From: Chloroflexota bacterium
GTDB lineage: Bacteria > Chloroflexota > Anaerolineae > Anaerolineales > UBA4823
Length of the DNA stretch: 64,000 nucleotides
Reading direction: 5' to 3'
Assembly (NCBI GenBank): GCA_029782365.1
Contig: JAKOUW010000143.1
Coordinates: 204,451-268,450, forward strand
In this document: in pieces, positions 8,501-16,878 of the stretch
How the letters are laid out: the number at the start of each line of letters is the position of its first letter
How positions within the stretch are numbered: position 1 is the first letter of the stretch
Program-made: the position numbers and the translations under genes
The notes under the pieces: generated by a model
The model's database searches: none
The model's input: only the letters and a program-made list of their open reading frames with translations
What the model was told of the DNA's origin: nothing

Positions 8501-11500
8501 CAATCTGCCACGTACAGGTTTCCCTGGCGGTCCAGCGCCGCGCCCACCGGGTTCGCCAGGCTGGCGGCGGTCACACTGCCGTTGTTGGGATGGCCAATGA
8601 TCACATCGGCCGGCTGGCCGTTGGCGAAGGCGGTCGAATTTGCCCAGCTCTTGATCTGGCTGGCGGCCGTATCCACCACGAACAGGCGGTTGGAATTGGG
8701 ATCCAGCGCCACACCGATGGGGGAATCGAGCCGGCTGGCTGCGCCGGGCAGGAGGGGATTGTTGATCGTGTTGGTGATGAAATTGGGCTGGCCCAGCACG
8801 CCGTCGGCGCTGGTATCTCCGGAAGTGCGCGGGTAAAGATTCAGGTTGAGCGGCGCAGTGCCGCTGCCGCTGGGAGCAGGGTTGATCACGGTGATGGCAA
8901 AAGGCCCGCCGGAGGCCACATCGGCGGCCGAGAGCGCCGCGTTGAGCTGGGTGGAGCTCAAGAAAGTCGTTGGGCGGCTGCTGCCGTTGAAGCGCACGAT
9001 TGAACCGGGCACAAAACCGGCGCCGTTGGCGGTCAGCGTGATCGCCGGCCCGCCCTCCGCCAGCATGGAGGGGCTGACCGCCGTCAGGCTGGGCGAGGCG
9101 TAGGGCACAGGGATATCAAATTCCAGCAGGCGGCTGTTGTTGAAATCTGCCGCGTACAGGTTACCCGAGGCGCGGTCCAGCGTGACACTGAAGGGCAGGT
9201 CCAGGCTGGAGGCGCTGAGCCCGCTTTTGTTCGCCAGGTTGGTGGTGAAGCTGCCGCCCTGGCCAAAGACGCGGTCGGCGGTGGTGTCGCCGGCCGCCGG
9301 ATGATCATATTCCAGGATGCGGTTGTTCGATTGGTCTGCCACGTACAGGTTGCCCTGCAGATCGACGGTGACGGCGGTCGGAAAATTCAAACTGTCCGCG
9401 CTGAGGCCGCCGTTGTTGGGCGGGTTTTCGATGAAACTGCCGCCCTGGCCAAAAACTCGGCTGGCGGCCGGGAAGAGGGTCCAGGTGGTATATTCCACGA
9501 CCCGGTTGTTCCCCGCATCGGCGACATACACGTTGCCCTGCTGATCCAGGGCGACGCCGCGCGGATTCCTGAGGCAGTTGGCGGTCGTATTGCCAATTGC
9601 CGAACAGGATTCAGACCCGAAGCGATAACTGGGAAAGGCAGTCTGGGTTCCAGAAAAAGAAGCGGGATAACCAAAAACCTGGCCTCGCAGCGGGTCGGCG
9701 ACAAAAACGGTGGTGCCGGCGGCGTCCATGGCCAGGCCAGCCGCCGAGCACAGGTAAATTTCATTGTTTGCGATCCAATGGCAGTTAAACGAGTTGAAGT
9801 TGGGTTGGCCGATCACCCGGCTGGCGGCCATGCCGTTCGCAAACGGCGGAGAAAAAACCAGCACACGGTTATTACCCGAATCGGCCACAAACAGCTCCCC
9901 CTGGGCGTCCAAAGCCACGCCGCTCGGCAGGCAGACACTAAAGGCGTTTAACAACCCACAGGCGGTGGTGGCAAAATCGGGGTGACCGATGACCAGGTCG
10001 GCGGCCTGGCCGTTGGCAAAAGCGGCAGAGCTGGGCCAACTGAGCACGCGGTTGTTGTTGTAATCCGCCACGAAAAGGCGCCCGCTGTGCGGATCGACCA
10101 CCGAGGCGGCCGGGTGGTCGAGGCGGTTAGCGCCGCCGGGCAGCAAAGCATTGTTGGGGGCGGCCGAGGTGAACCCGGGCTGACCCAACACGCCGTCCGC
10201 GGATGTGTCCAGCCAGGCGCGGGCGTACACGGTCAGGTTAATCCCATTGGAAACCCCTCCATTGAGGCCGGGGTTGAACACGGTCACGGCAAACGGCCCG
10301 CCGCCGGCCGCATCGCCCGCAGAGACGGCGGCGTTGAGCTGGTTGGAACTCAGGTAGGTGGTGGGGCGGTCGCTGTTGTTCCAGCGCACCACCGACCCGG
10401 GCAGGAAGCCAACGCCGTTCACCGTCAGGGTAAAGGCCGGCCCGCCGGCGGCCAGGGTATCGGGGCTGATGGCGCTCAAACCTGCCACGCCGCTCCCCAC
10501 GGGCAGGTCATATTCCAGCACACGCTGGTTGTTGGTGTCGGTGACATACAGGTTGCCGAGGACGTCGGTGGCCATCTGCCTGGGGAAGTACAGGCTGGCA
10601 GCCCCCAGGCCGCCGTTGTTGGGAACAGCGCTGCTGAAATTCGGCTGGCCGATCACGTGGTCGGCAGTATTGTCGTGCGTCCGCGGAGAATCGTACTCCA
10701 AGACGCGGTTGTTGGTTGGGTCGGCAATGTACACGTTGTCCCAGCCATCGACGACAACGCCGGTCGGGTTGGCGAGGCTGTTGGCGCTGACGCCGCCGTT
10801 GTTAGGCGCCTGGGAGGTAAAATTCGGCTGGCCGAAAACCCGGTCGGCGCTGGCGTCGCTGGTCAGGGGAGCATCGTATTCCAGCACACGGTTGTTGCCG
10901 AAATCAGATACATACAGGCTGCCCTGGAAATCGACCGTCACAGCGGAGGGTTCCGAGAGACTGCTCGCGCTCAGGCCGCCGTGGTTGCCGTCTGTCGAGG
11001 TGAAGTCTGGTTGGCCGTAGACGCGGTCGGGCGTTGCATCCGCCAGGGCCGCGTTGTATTCCAGAACTCTGTTCTCCCTCCAGGCAGCCACGTACAGATT
11101 GCCCTGCGCGTCCACCACCAGGCCAATCGGGTAGTTCAGCGAGTACAGGCCGGCGCCAGCGGCGGAATTCATATCCGGCTGGCCAAAGACCCGGTCGGCA
11201 AGCGCATCCGTGGTGAGGGGGGCGTCAAATTCCAGCACGCGGTTGTTGCCGGCGTCGGCGACCCACAGGTTGCCGGAGGCATCGACCGCCACGGCGGCAG
11301 GGGCGTTGAAGTTGTGGTCGCTCAGGCCGGGGGTGTTGGCGCTGAGGTCGGGCTGGCCGAAGACACGGTTGGGGGCTTTGCCGCTGGTCAGGGGAGCATC
11401 ATACTCCAGGACGCGGTGGTTGGCGAAATCGGCAATGTACAGATTCCCGCGGCCGTCTACAGCCGTGCTCTGCGGCAGGTTTAACGAACCGGCGGCGTTG

Positions 11501-11706
11501 TGGCTGAAATCAGGCTGTCCGATCACCCTGTCGGCGGCGGCATCGCCGCTGGCAGCCCGCGAGGGACGCGCCAGGCCGGCCAGGCTGACGAGGGCCAGGG
11601 CCAGGAACAACCACAGTCTCTTTTTCTTCAGAAAAAGAAAATGTCCGCGAGCCGCAAACTGTTTGAACCGTGCAAAGCTTTTCAAGTGGTTCAAGGCAGA
11701 CAACAT
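5560..11706 (-). CDS. Giant secreted NHL-repeat protein with TIG domains
   Basis: This 2048-residue exported protein has a basic N terminus and a signal peptide (KKKRLWLFLALALVSLAGLA, then a likely cut after SRA). I count 24 NHL-type blades of about 55 residues (pattern RVFGQPDF ... GNLYVADxxNNRVLEYD). They fall into four blocks of six (about residues 60-400, 510-860, 965-1310 and 1420-1790), separated by three IPT/TIG-like domains of the form LSPSTLAAGGPxFxLT. A NEW3/CARDB-like domain (about 1800-1920) and a C-terminal region ending RFFLPLVNR follow. This fits four six-bladed propellers on a string, likely an extracellular binding or carbohydrate-interacting protein; no catalytic motif is seen. 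ATG 11706 is chosen for its GGAAGG ribosome binding site, over ATG 11721 and TTG 11805. No homologue is recognised. Confidence 0.85.
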   Translation of the reverse strand: MLSALNHLKSFARFKQFAARGHFLFLKKKRLWLFLALALVSLAGLARPSRAASGDAAADRVIGQPDFSHNAAGSLNLPQSTAVDGRGNLYIADFANHRVLEYDAPLTSGKAPNRVFGQPDLSANTPGLSDHNFNAPAAVAVDASGNLWVADAGNNRVLEFDAPLTTDALADRVFGQPDMNSAAGAGLYSLNYPIGLVVDAQGNLYVAAWRENRVLEYNAALADATPDRVYGQPDFTSTDGNHGGLSASSLSEPSAVTVDFQGSLYVSDFGNNRVLEYDAPLTSDASADRVFGQPNFTSQAPNNGGVSANSLANPTGVVVDGWDNVYIADPTNNRVLEYDSPRTHDNTADHVIGQPNFSSAVPNNGGLGAASLYFPRQMATDVLGNLYVTDTNNQRVLEYDLPVGSGVAGLSAISPDTLAAGGPAFTLTVNGVGFLPGSVVRWNNSDRPTTYLSSNQLNAAVSAGDAAGGGPFAVTVFNPGLNGGVSNGINLTVYARAWLDTSADGVLGQPGFTSAAPNNALLPGGANRLDHPAASVVDPHSGRLFVADYNNNRVLSWPSSAAFANGQAADLVIGHPDFATTACGLLNAFSVCLPSGVALDAQGELFVADSGNNRVLVFSPPFANGMAASRVIGQPNFNSFNCHWIANNEIYLCSAAGLAMDAAGTTVFVADPLRGQVFGYPASFSGTQTAFPSYRFGSESCSAIGNTTANCLRNPRGVALDQQGNVYVADAGNNRVVEYTTWTLFPAASRVFGQGGSFIENPPNNGGLSADSLNFPTAVTVDLQGNLYVADQSNNRILEYDHPAAGDTTADRVFGQGGSFTTNLANKSGLSASSLDLPFSVTLDRASGNLYAADFNNSRLLEFDIPVPYASPSLTAVSPSMLAEGGPAITLTANGAGFVPGSIVRFNGSSRPTTFLSSTQLNAALSAADVASGGPFAITVINPAPSGSGTAPLNLNLYPRTSGDTSADGVLGQPNFITNTINNPLLPGAASRLDSPIGVALDPNSNRLFVVDTAASQIKSWANSTAFANGQPADVIIGHPNNGSVTAASLANPVGAALDRQGNLYVADWANNRVLEYSAPLTSTSAAQRVFGQPDFSTNLAGTDASSLSNPSAVAVDDFGNLYVVDIGNNRVLVYRAPLSSGMPASLVFGQGGSFTTGLPNKNGLSASSLNGPYSLAVDHAGHLYVADGVNNRILEYDAPLTSDVIADRVFGQANFTSAASGLGAASLNGPMGVALDERGNLYIADNGNNRLLQVHQPLLDQAAAQVFGQFDFNSGAPNGPNLSSLSLWHPIGLAADRAGNLYVADYANRRVLEYDIPIPNDIPSIDTLSPSTLAAGGPDFILTAYGGVFGLGSTIRWNDSDLPTTYIDANHLTAAIPAAWVASGGPFAIRVFTPPPGGGVSLPVNLSLYSRLPRDRTADGVLGQPNFTSNAVNNLVLPSDANRLAGPGGVVIDSHSGRLFVADSNNLRILSWPNAAAFANGQAADLVIGKPDFQINVNQGGPTASNMEYTFGIALDAQGNLYAADSSNNRVLVYLAPLHSGMPASRVFGQYGSFSTKLANNGGVSANSLSRPVAVALDAANNLYVVDQSNHRVLEYDAPLTSDTSADRVFGQPDFTIGAPNNGGVSGHSLKTPAYAAVDSQGNLYVADALNARVLEYDSPLATDTNADHVFGQPDFSSNTFDNGGVSAASLGVPTGLAVDRQGNLYIADSYNARVLKYFNPLQMDGSYNTTADQVFGQPDFSSHTDNNGGVSASSLSANIEGLAVDAPGNLFVVDQLNFRVLEYDEPLTDRVVLSPAASVQAGAPGQVMLYTLQVTNTTLNAEIFQLGLSTSAWPTILQSTSLPLEAGAHAAVTVKVTIPLNAQPGAQNHLTLIVRSQLDPSSVALAGLTTIVGAQVAVTPNAPAVLTYTDPQNQATTLQVPAGAVGAATDLIFTPVTSPANPSVFSFAGHAFNLEAYQNNQLQSPFTFTQPVVVTIHYTAGDIAGLDPNHLTLLYWNKTALAWQDAACGAYVRNLPGMAFSVPICHLSDFAVFEHLLRFFLPLVNR

Positions 11707-11816
11707 CGCTAACCTTCCCATTCTGGCTGCAGGCCCTGGCGCTGATTTCGATTGAAAAACTAGGGATGAAAATGGATTGGCAGGTGATAAATTAAACCAC
11801 AGCAAATAATCAATTG

Positions 11817-11845
11817 ATTATAGCCTTTTGGATAATCATTGTCAA
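11817..11845 (-). promoter_or_regulatory. Consensus sigma70 promoter of the NHL-protein gene
   Basis: On the minus strand a perfect TTGACA (11845-11840) is followed after 17 nt by a perfect TATAAT (11822-11817). Transcription should start near 11810, leaving a leader of about 100 nt before ATG 11706. The perfect match predicts strong, housekeeping-type expression of this very large gene. Confidence 0.8.
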
Positions 11846-11947
11846 TTAATCGCATTGAAACGAACCCAACCCTGACAAGAAAGGCGAGCAGGGCGCTGCG
11901 TTTTTGTAAAAACTGTGTTGAATCGAATCCTGAGCCGTTCAGGAGAG

Positions 11948-12128
11948 CTCACGCTAAGCGCAAAGCCGCCAAAGAAGGCGGCAGAAAACGCAGCGCCAGG
12001 CGCAGAAATTCATCCGCAGATAAACGCAGAGCAACGCAGATAAGAATGGATTATCTGCGCAATCTGAGGATGCGATCCGGAGGAGAGGTAAGAAAGATTT
12101 TTTTACGTCCTTTGCGGCTTGGCGTGAG
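11948..12128. repeat. Nested intergenic palindromes of dispersed-repeat type
   Basis: The outer arms CTCACGCTAAGCGCAAAG (11948-11965) and the reverse complement of 12110-12128 match at about 17 of 19 positions. Inside lies a perfect CGCAGATAA / TTATCTGCG stem (12035-12043 and 12051-12059) with a 7-nt loop. Related CGCAGA and CGCAAAG words are scattered nearby. The 630-nt stretch 11806-12435 otherwise holds only the NHL promoter and the terminator at 12358-12416; short ORFs in it have no ribosome binding site or family resemblance. It looks like a decayed, multi-copy palindromic element. Confidence 0.5.
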
Positions 12129-12357
12129 ATTTTCCTGGCTCACGCAAAGCAATTGTGTCAGCCTTCAAGGCTAACTTGATGAGGGTAAAGGCCGCCAGGC
12201 GGAAGGCGCACAACAACGGAATGTGAACCTCTCAGTCTATGAGATTACAAAGCAAGGCATTTTTTGCCTGCCTAACGGCCGGGTGTGGGGTTTTTCTTTC
12301 GCTCACACAAAAGCGCAAAGCGGGTTCGATCTACGCTCAGCGGAGAATAAGCTTTAT

Positions 12358-12416
12358 CCATCCGAAAAAAGAACGGATGGGCGCAGCGGGCTGTCTTTGC
12401 TCACAGCCCGCTGCGC
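12358..12416 (-). terminator. Tandem hairpin terminator after the 1322-aa gene
   Basis: A perfect 14-bp stem (12381-12394 with 12403-12416, loop 8 nt) is followed on the minus strand by a second 7-bp hairpin (12358-12364 with 12374-12380), whose loop supplies a T-rich run (12365-12373). It lies 20 nt beyond the stop codon at 12436, as expected for an intrinsic terminator of that gene. Confidence 0.7.
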
Positions 12417-12435
12417 TTTGACGTTCAAAAAACAA

Positions 12436-15400
12436 TCAGCGCACGATCAGCGGCACGAAGATTTTGACCAGCGGCGCCGCGGCGCAGATGGCGTTGCTGG
12501 GAGCTGACCAGACGCCGTCAGCGCCGACCGCCACGAGCGCATAACAGTAAGTCTGGCCGCGCTGCAGCCGCACATCCAGGTGATCGGGGCCGCTCGCTTC
12601 ACCGACCAGTTCGAAGGGGCCGGTCAGCGCCGCGCCGCGCAGAATGCGGTACTCGCTGACGCCTGCCGAGCCGGATGGCTGCCAGATCAGCCGCAGAGCC
12701 GCCTCGCCCTGGGCATCCGGGGCAACGCCCACCAGGCGCGGCGCCGGCAGCATTCCCAGCCTGGCGGAAGCCACGTCGTTCTTGGGACTGCCGTTGGCGC
12801 TCATACTGCTCACCTGGGCATACACCGGCTGGTCGCCGGCCTGGCGGTTGAGCGAGAAGGCCACCGTTTGCTGGTCGTTGAAAACCAGCGCATCCGGGCT
12901 GGCCGGGACACAGCCGAGCAGGGCGCCGGCGGGCGCAGTCCCTGAGAAGAAACACACCTGGATCGGAGGCACCCCGGGAGGGCTGCTGGCCAGCCCGCGG
13001 CCGAGGTTGCGCAGGGTGGCCGAGACCGTGACGCCGCTGTCCACGGGCGCGTGGTACTGCGACACCGCCAGCGCCGGGTCCAGGGCCAGGTCTGGTCCAG
13101 CGTCGAGATCGAACTGCTCCAGGCCGGGGCCGAAGGTGGAGGCTTGAGATAACGACATGCCCGGCATGGCAGGGGATGGCAGGGCTGGACGAGGCGCTTT
13201 CGGCTGGTTGGCCGGGTCGTTGAGCGCCACATCGAGGGCGTGCAGTTGGCCGCTCAGCGGGTCAACCGCCACCGCCGGCTGCCAGTGGATTTGCCAGTCT
13301 TCCGTCAGGTAGAGGGGCGGCTGGTACGCAGACATCCCCGCCGGGCTCTGGGCCAGGGCGAGCTGTCCGAGGTAAGCTGGCGTGCCGAAAGCGCCAAAGC
13401 GGCGAAACAGGATCAGCTTTTCGCCATCGCTGTTGACCGCCATTTTGGGTTCGTCGCCGTACACCGCGGAGCCATTGTCCATGAGCGGGTTGGCATCCCA
13501 GGTTCCAGCCGTGCGCTGAGCGGTCCACAGCGCCATCTGTGTCCCAACGCCGGTATCGGTCGCCCCATCCGGCTCTTTGCCCCGCGCCAGGAAGGCCAGC
13601 GCCACGTCCCCGTTCGGCGGGATCATGGCCAGCGTTGGGGCGCCAGCGCCCGCCGGCAGAATTGCAGGGCTGGTCAGCGTGTAGTTGTCGTCGGAACCGC
13701 TCCAATCGGCAACCACCAGGCGGCGGTCGCTGTTGGTCGCCAGCTTGCCGTCGCCATCCTCCGTCCAGGCCAGCACCCGGCCCAGGGGGTAGTAAGGGCA
13801 CAATTCGCACACACGGGCGCTGCCGCGCGCCACGCTCACTTCGCCGTCCATCCCGCTCCCGCCCAGTTGTACAATACTTCCCCAGCTTCCCGCCCGGCTT
13901 GCCGGGTCAAGATTGTAATTGACGACCGATACCCGCACATCCAGGGTATTGGAAATGACGCCGCCGGTGTCCGTGTCCCAGGCCAGGGTCAGCCCGTCAA
14001 CATCGCCGGCCATGGCCGGCATGCCATCGGCCACTGCATCGTTCGTCAGTCTCTGCGGCGCGCCCCACCCGCTGTTTGGGTCGTATAAGGCGTAATAGAT
14101 CTCCTGATGCTGTACGATGGTGTTCAGGTTGAGCTCCGCGTGCATTTGCGGCAGGGTCATCGAATTTTGCACCCAGGCCGCCAGGGCTTTTCCATCCAGC
14201 CCGTAAAACGCCAGGGCCGGGTGACTGACGTAATGCGTCCCATCCGATATGGCGAGCGGCGCGCTCCAACCTGTGTTCGCCGCCCAGGCGCGGGCCATGA
14301 TGGCAAACTTCTGGGTTGCGCCGGGGTCAGTGTCCTCGACGTCCAGCGAAAGCGTCTGGCCGCCCAGGCTGGTGGCGATGACCGGCTCAGAAAGCAGCGG
14401 CGGAGGGTCGAAGGGCAGGGCGGCCATGCGATCTGCCGAGGCGGGGCTGTTCTGAGCGGAGGTACAGCCGGATGGATAGGACTCATCGACGGGGTATTTC
14501 GACTGCGGCCCAAATTTGTGGCACAAATCGTCTGAAATATCGCACAGCCCCACCTCCGCCCAGGCTTTGATTTCCAGGTAAAAGCGCATGCAGGGATTGT
14601 CCAGCCAGACGTGGCGCGAATCGAGGGTGCTGACGGTCAGCGGCAGGCCGATGCCGGCGGAGGCAAGGAATTGGACATAGGCTGAAGCGATGAACGCCAC
14701 GCTGACTTTCCAACGGTTGCTCAAACTGAGCGCCAGGTATGGATCCAGGCTGGCCTCAACCCCTGGCGCCAGGGGATAAATTTTTCCGGCCAGGTCAAGC
14801 TCCCCATTGATGCCCAGGCGGATAGAGGTGCTGACGAAAACGAAGCCGAAGAAGCTGGCCACCGGGCCATCAAACAGAGTCCATTCCGGATTTTCACGCC
14901 ACAGGACTTCCGGGCCATAAGGGAAGTAGGTTTGCTTGCCGGCATACACGCCCAGCACATCCGCCCCTGGCCCGATAAAGTCTTCGGATTGGGCGTAGAG
15001 ATCTTTGCTCACCGCCCGCAGTTGGACTGCCGCGCGCAGCCAATGCAGGTGGATCGTGCTGTCCAGTTCCAGGTGGCCATCCACCAGCAGGCCGGCATCC
15101 AGCCGGTTTTCCATCTTGCCCAGCAGAGGCACATTCAGGGGCGGGTTTGGCCAGGAAAGGGGCAGCAGGTTGAAAAAATTCGGGATTTTGCCGGTGAAGT
15201 GGTAACTTTCAGGACCGGCATCCCAGGTGGTTTGACCCGTCCCTGGCTGAATCACCGGGTCCTTCATCGGGTCGGCGATCACATTGATCGTCCAGGCCAG
15301 CGGGCAGGTGCGCTGGTTATTGACCACCGCCGAAACGTACAGCGTGGACAGGCCAACGGGCAGTGTCCCGACATCCAATCCAGCCGTGTAAGGGTAGAAG

Positions 15401-16404
15401 GCCGGCGCGCCAACCGGCTGAATCGATCCGCCTGGTTTCATCACATGAAATTCGACCCGGTCAACCACCGCTCCGCTGCTCTGAAAGTACGCCTGGAAAG
15501 CGACCGGCAGGCTGACGCCGCTGATATACGTGCCAAAATTGAAAGGCTGGAGGCTGCCGAAGGTGGCAGAGCGGCTGCCATTGCCTCCAGTGCGCATCGA
15601 GTGATCGGCGGTGAGGCGCGTGATGCGGATTTTATCATTGATGCACGAAAAAGTGGTCCCGGTGACCGGGTCGTACTCGGATGAGGGAACGGCATGTGAT
15701 GAGATCTGGTGGATGTTAGCTGGCTTCACTTCTATGGTACCGGTATCGAACGGCGCACTGACGTTTCCGGTGACGGAAGTGAAATAAAAGCCTGGATTCA
15801 CGCCGCTCAGGTTGTAGGATCCATCCGGGCCGAGCTGGGTTGTATAGAGGAGGCTGCCGTCAAAATCCATCAAATTCAACACCGCGTCCGGGGTGGCAAC
15901 GGCCAGGCGGCCAACCAGGCTGGCCGGCGGCTGCGGCTCGTATTGAAAAACACCGCAGCCAGGCTGAGCCATTGCATCGTTCATTTGCACCGCGCAAACC
16001 GAAACGGGGGGGATGACAGCGTCGAGCAGGGGAATCTCGACTGTTAAGGCATAGTGATTGGTCGCGTCGAGAGCGCTTTCACCTGCGCTGAGCGTATGGG
16101 TGCTTGTACTCAACCCGGCCGCCGTCCTGTACTTCCAGTAGAGGCGCACGCCCGTCGAGCCAGGCAGACCCTGGCCTGAAACGACAATCTGCTGGTGAGC
16201 GTAACCGTGAGCGGGGTTTGCGAACACCGTTGGCGCGCTGAGCGGCGCCTGGGGTTGGACAGCTCCAGAGGGAATCACAGCAGAGTTGGATTTCAAGGTT
16301 GATACGGCCAGCCCAGGGCTGGTCGGGCTCAAGATGAACGCGCTGATCAGCATGAGAGCCGATATTGTTCTTGCCAAAGCGTGTTTTGATGAATAACGAT
16401 TCAT
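12436..16404 (-). CDS. Large secreted multidomain protein, function unknown
   Basis: This is a 1322-residue exported protein. The N terminus has a signal peptide (hydrophobic ISALMLISAFILSPTSPGLA, residues 14-33). A TIG-like beta domain follows (about 55-130), then a long region of Trp/Gly-rich beta segments that includes repeats reminiscent of sialidase/propeller blades (SWG and AW..DGDG patterns, about 690-1010), a CARDB-like domain (about 1075-1190) and a final FN3-like domain (about 1210-1300). It ends LVKIFVPLIVR, the same kind of C-terminal tag as the NHL protein next door. The AGGAAGA ribosome binding site supports ATG 16404. The two exported giants are tandem but have separate transcription signals. 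It is likely a cell-surface or matrix protein; the ligand is unknown. Confidence 0.75.
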   Translation of the reverse strand: MNRYSSKHALARTISALMLISAFILSPTSPGLAVSTLKSNSAVIPSGAVQPQAPLSAPTVFANPAHGYAHQQIVVSGQGLPGSTGVRLYWKYRTAAGLSTSTHTLSAGESALDATNHYALTVEIPLLDAVIPPVSVCAVQMNDAMAQPGCGVFQYEPQPPASLVGRLAVATPDAVLNLMDFDGSLLYTTQLGPDGSYNLSGVNPGFYFTSVTGNVSAPFDTGTIEVKPANIHQISSHAVPSSEYDPVTGTTFSCINDKIRITRLTADHSMRTGGNGSRSATFGSLQPFNFGTYISGVSLPVAFQAYFQSSGAVVDRVEFHVMKPGGSIQPVGAPAFYPYTAGLDVGTLPVGLSTLYVSAVVNNQRTCPLAWTINVIADPMKDPVIQPGTGQTTWDAGPESYHFTGKIPNFFNLLPLSWPNPPLNVPLLGKMENRLDAGLLVDGHLELDSTIHLHWLRAAVQLRAVSKDLYAQSEDFIGPGADVLGVYAGKQTYFPYGPEVLWRENPEWTLFDGPVASFFGFVFVSTSIRLGINGELDLAGKIYPLAPGVEASLDPYLALSLSNRWKVSVAFIASAYVQFLASAGIGLPLTVSTLDSRHVWLDNPCMRFYLEIKAWAEVGLCDISDDLCHKFGPQSKYPVDESYPSGCTSAQNSPASADRMAALPFDPPPLLSEPVIATSLGGQTLSLDVEDTDPGATQKFAIMARAWAANTGWSAPLAISDGTHYVSHPALAFYGLDGKALAAWVQNSMTLPQMHAELNLNTIVQHQEIYYALYDPNSGWGAPQRLTNDAVADGMPAMAGDVDGLTLAWDTDTGGVISNTLDVRVSVVNYNLDPASRAGSWGSIVQLGGSGMDGEVSVARGSARVCELCPYYPLGRVLAWTEDGDGKLATNSDRRLVVADWSGSDDNYTLTSPAILPAGAGAPTLAMIPPNGDVALAFLARGKEPDGATDTGVGTQMALWTAQRTAGTWDANPLMDNGSAVYGDEPKMAVNSDGEKLILFRRFGAFGTPAYLGQLALAQSPAGMSAYQPPLYLTEDWQIHWQPAVAVDPLSGQLHALDVALNDPANQPKAPRPALPSPAMPGMSLSQASTFGPGLEQFDLDAGPDLALDPALAVSQYHAPVDSGVTVSATLRNLGRGLASSPPGVPPIQVCFFSGTAPAGALLGCVPASPDALVFNDQQTVAFSLNRQAGDQPVYAQVSSMSANGSPKNDVASARLGMLPAPRLVGVAPDAQGEAALRLIWQPSGSAGVSEYRILRGAALTGPFELVGEASGPDHLDVRLQRGQTYCYALVAVGADGVWSAPSNAICAAAPLVKIFVPLIVR

Positions 16405-16460
16405 AGTGTATCTTCCTATTCTTGGTAACTACCAGTAAGTCGTGAACCGGTTCTACCGCC

Positions 16461-16670
16461 TCACTCAGGAGGCTGGCGAGATTTGCCAGTCGTGCACAGG
16501 ACAATGTACGCGCACAGGTCGTCAAGCCGGGCAAAACCCATTTTTTGACGGGTTCGAGTGTCTTCCAGGGAGGCCCTCCAGGACCACTTCCCTGCTTCTG
16601 CGGTTGGCCAGATTCGCAATATGAAAACCAGGTAATAAGGCGGTTCTTCGCTTTTTCCATAGGGTCTCAT
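16461..16670 (-). CDS. Small conserved-looking protein, 69 residues
   Basis: ATG 16670 has a GAAGAG-like ribosome binding site and opens 69 codons. The middle of the protein, with WSWRASLEDTRTRQKMGFARLDDLCAYI (residues 30-57, longest run quoted in parts), follows a pattern I associate from memory with short Chloroflexota proteins: an aromatic/basic strand (FILRIW), then W..SLED, then a GFA-LDDL-A-helix. Such proteins are often near STAND regulators. No enzymatic motif, signal peptide or membrane segment is visible. It lies between the large secreted protein and the SARP regulator, divergent from the latter, so it may be one of its targets (inferred). A longer in-frame start at 16772 exists but lacks a good ribosome binding site. 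Confidence 0.55.
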   Translation of the reverse strand: MRPYGKSEEPPYYLVFILRIWPTAEAGKWSWRASLEDTRTRQKMGFARLDDLCAYIVLCTTGKSRQPPE

Positions 16671-16809
16671 GGGTAAACTCTTCTTTTGGTCAGAAATATC
16701 ATCTGCAACCTCCAGCCTTGCATTTGCGGTGAGCAGATCGGTCGTTCTCTTTATATAGACAAATCGTATCAAAATACTATGAGGTAACTCTGAGGGTGCA
16801 AAGCGAAAA

Positions 16810-16818
16810 TGTTATAAT
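16810..16818 (+). promoter_or_regulatory. Extended -10 promoter of the SARP-STAND gene
   Basis: TG-T-TATAAT (16810-16818) is a perfect extended -10 element. No good -35 is seen 17 nt upstream, which is common for extended -10 promoters. Transcription would start near 16825, about 55 nt before ATG 16879. Confidence 0.5.
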
Positions 16819-16878
16819 TTCAAGAGTTCACAAAAAATATCTCGATTATTGTTTTCCAATGCGAGTGGAAACGGGTTT

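Noticed and set aside
9982..11484. 500-aa plus-strand ORF opposite the NHL gene
   Set aside because: It is antisense to a clear repeat protein; its own repeats only mirror the NHL blades.
16079..16660. 193-aa minus-strand ORF over the secreted protein's N terminus
   Set aside because: It overlaps both the signal-peptide region and the better-supported 69-residue gene, with no motif.
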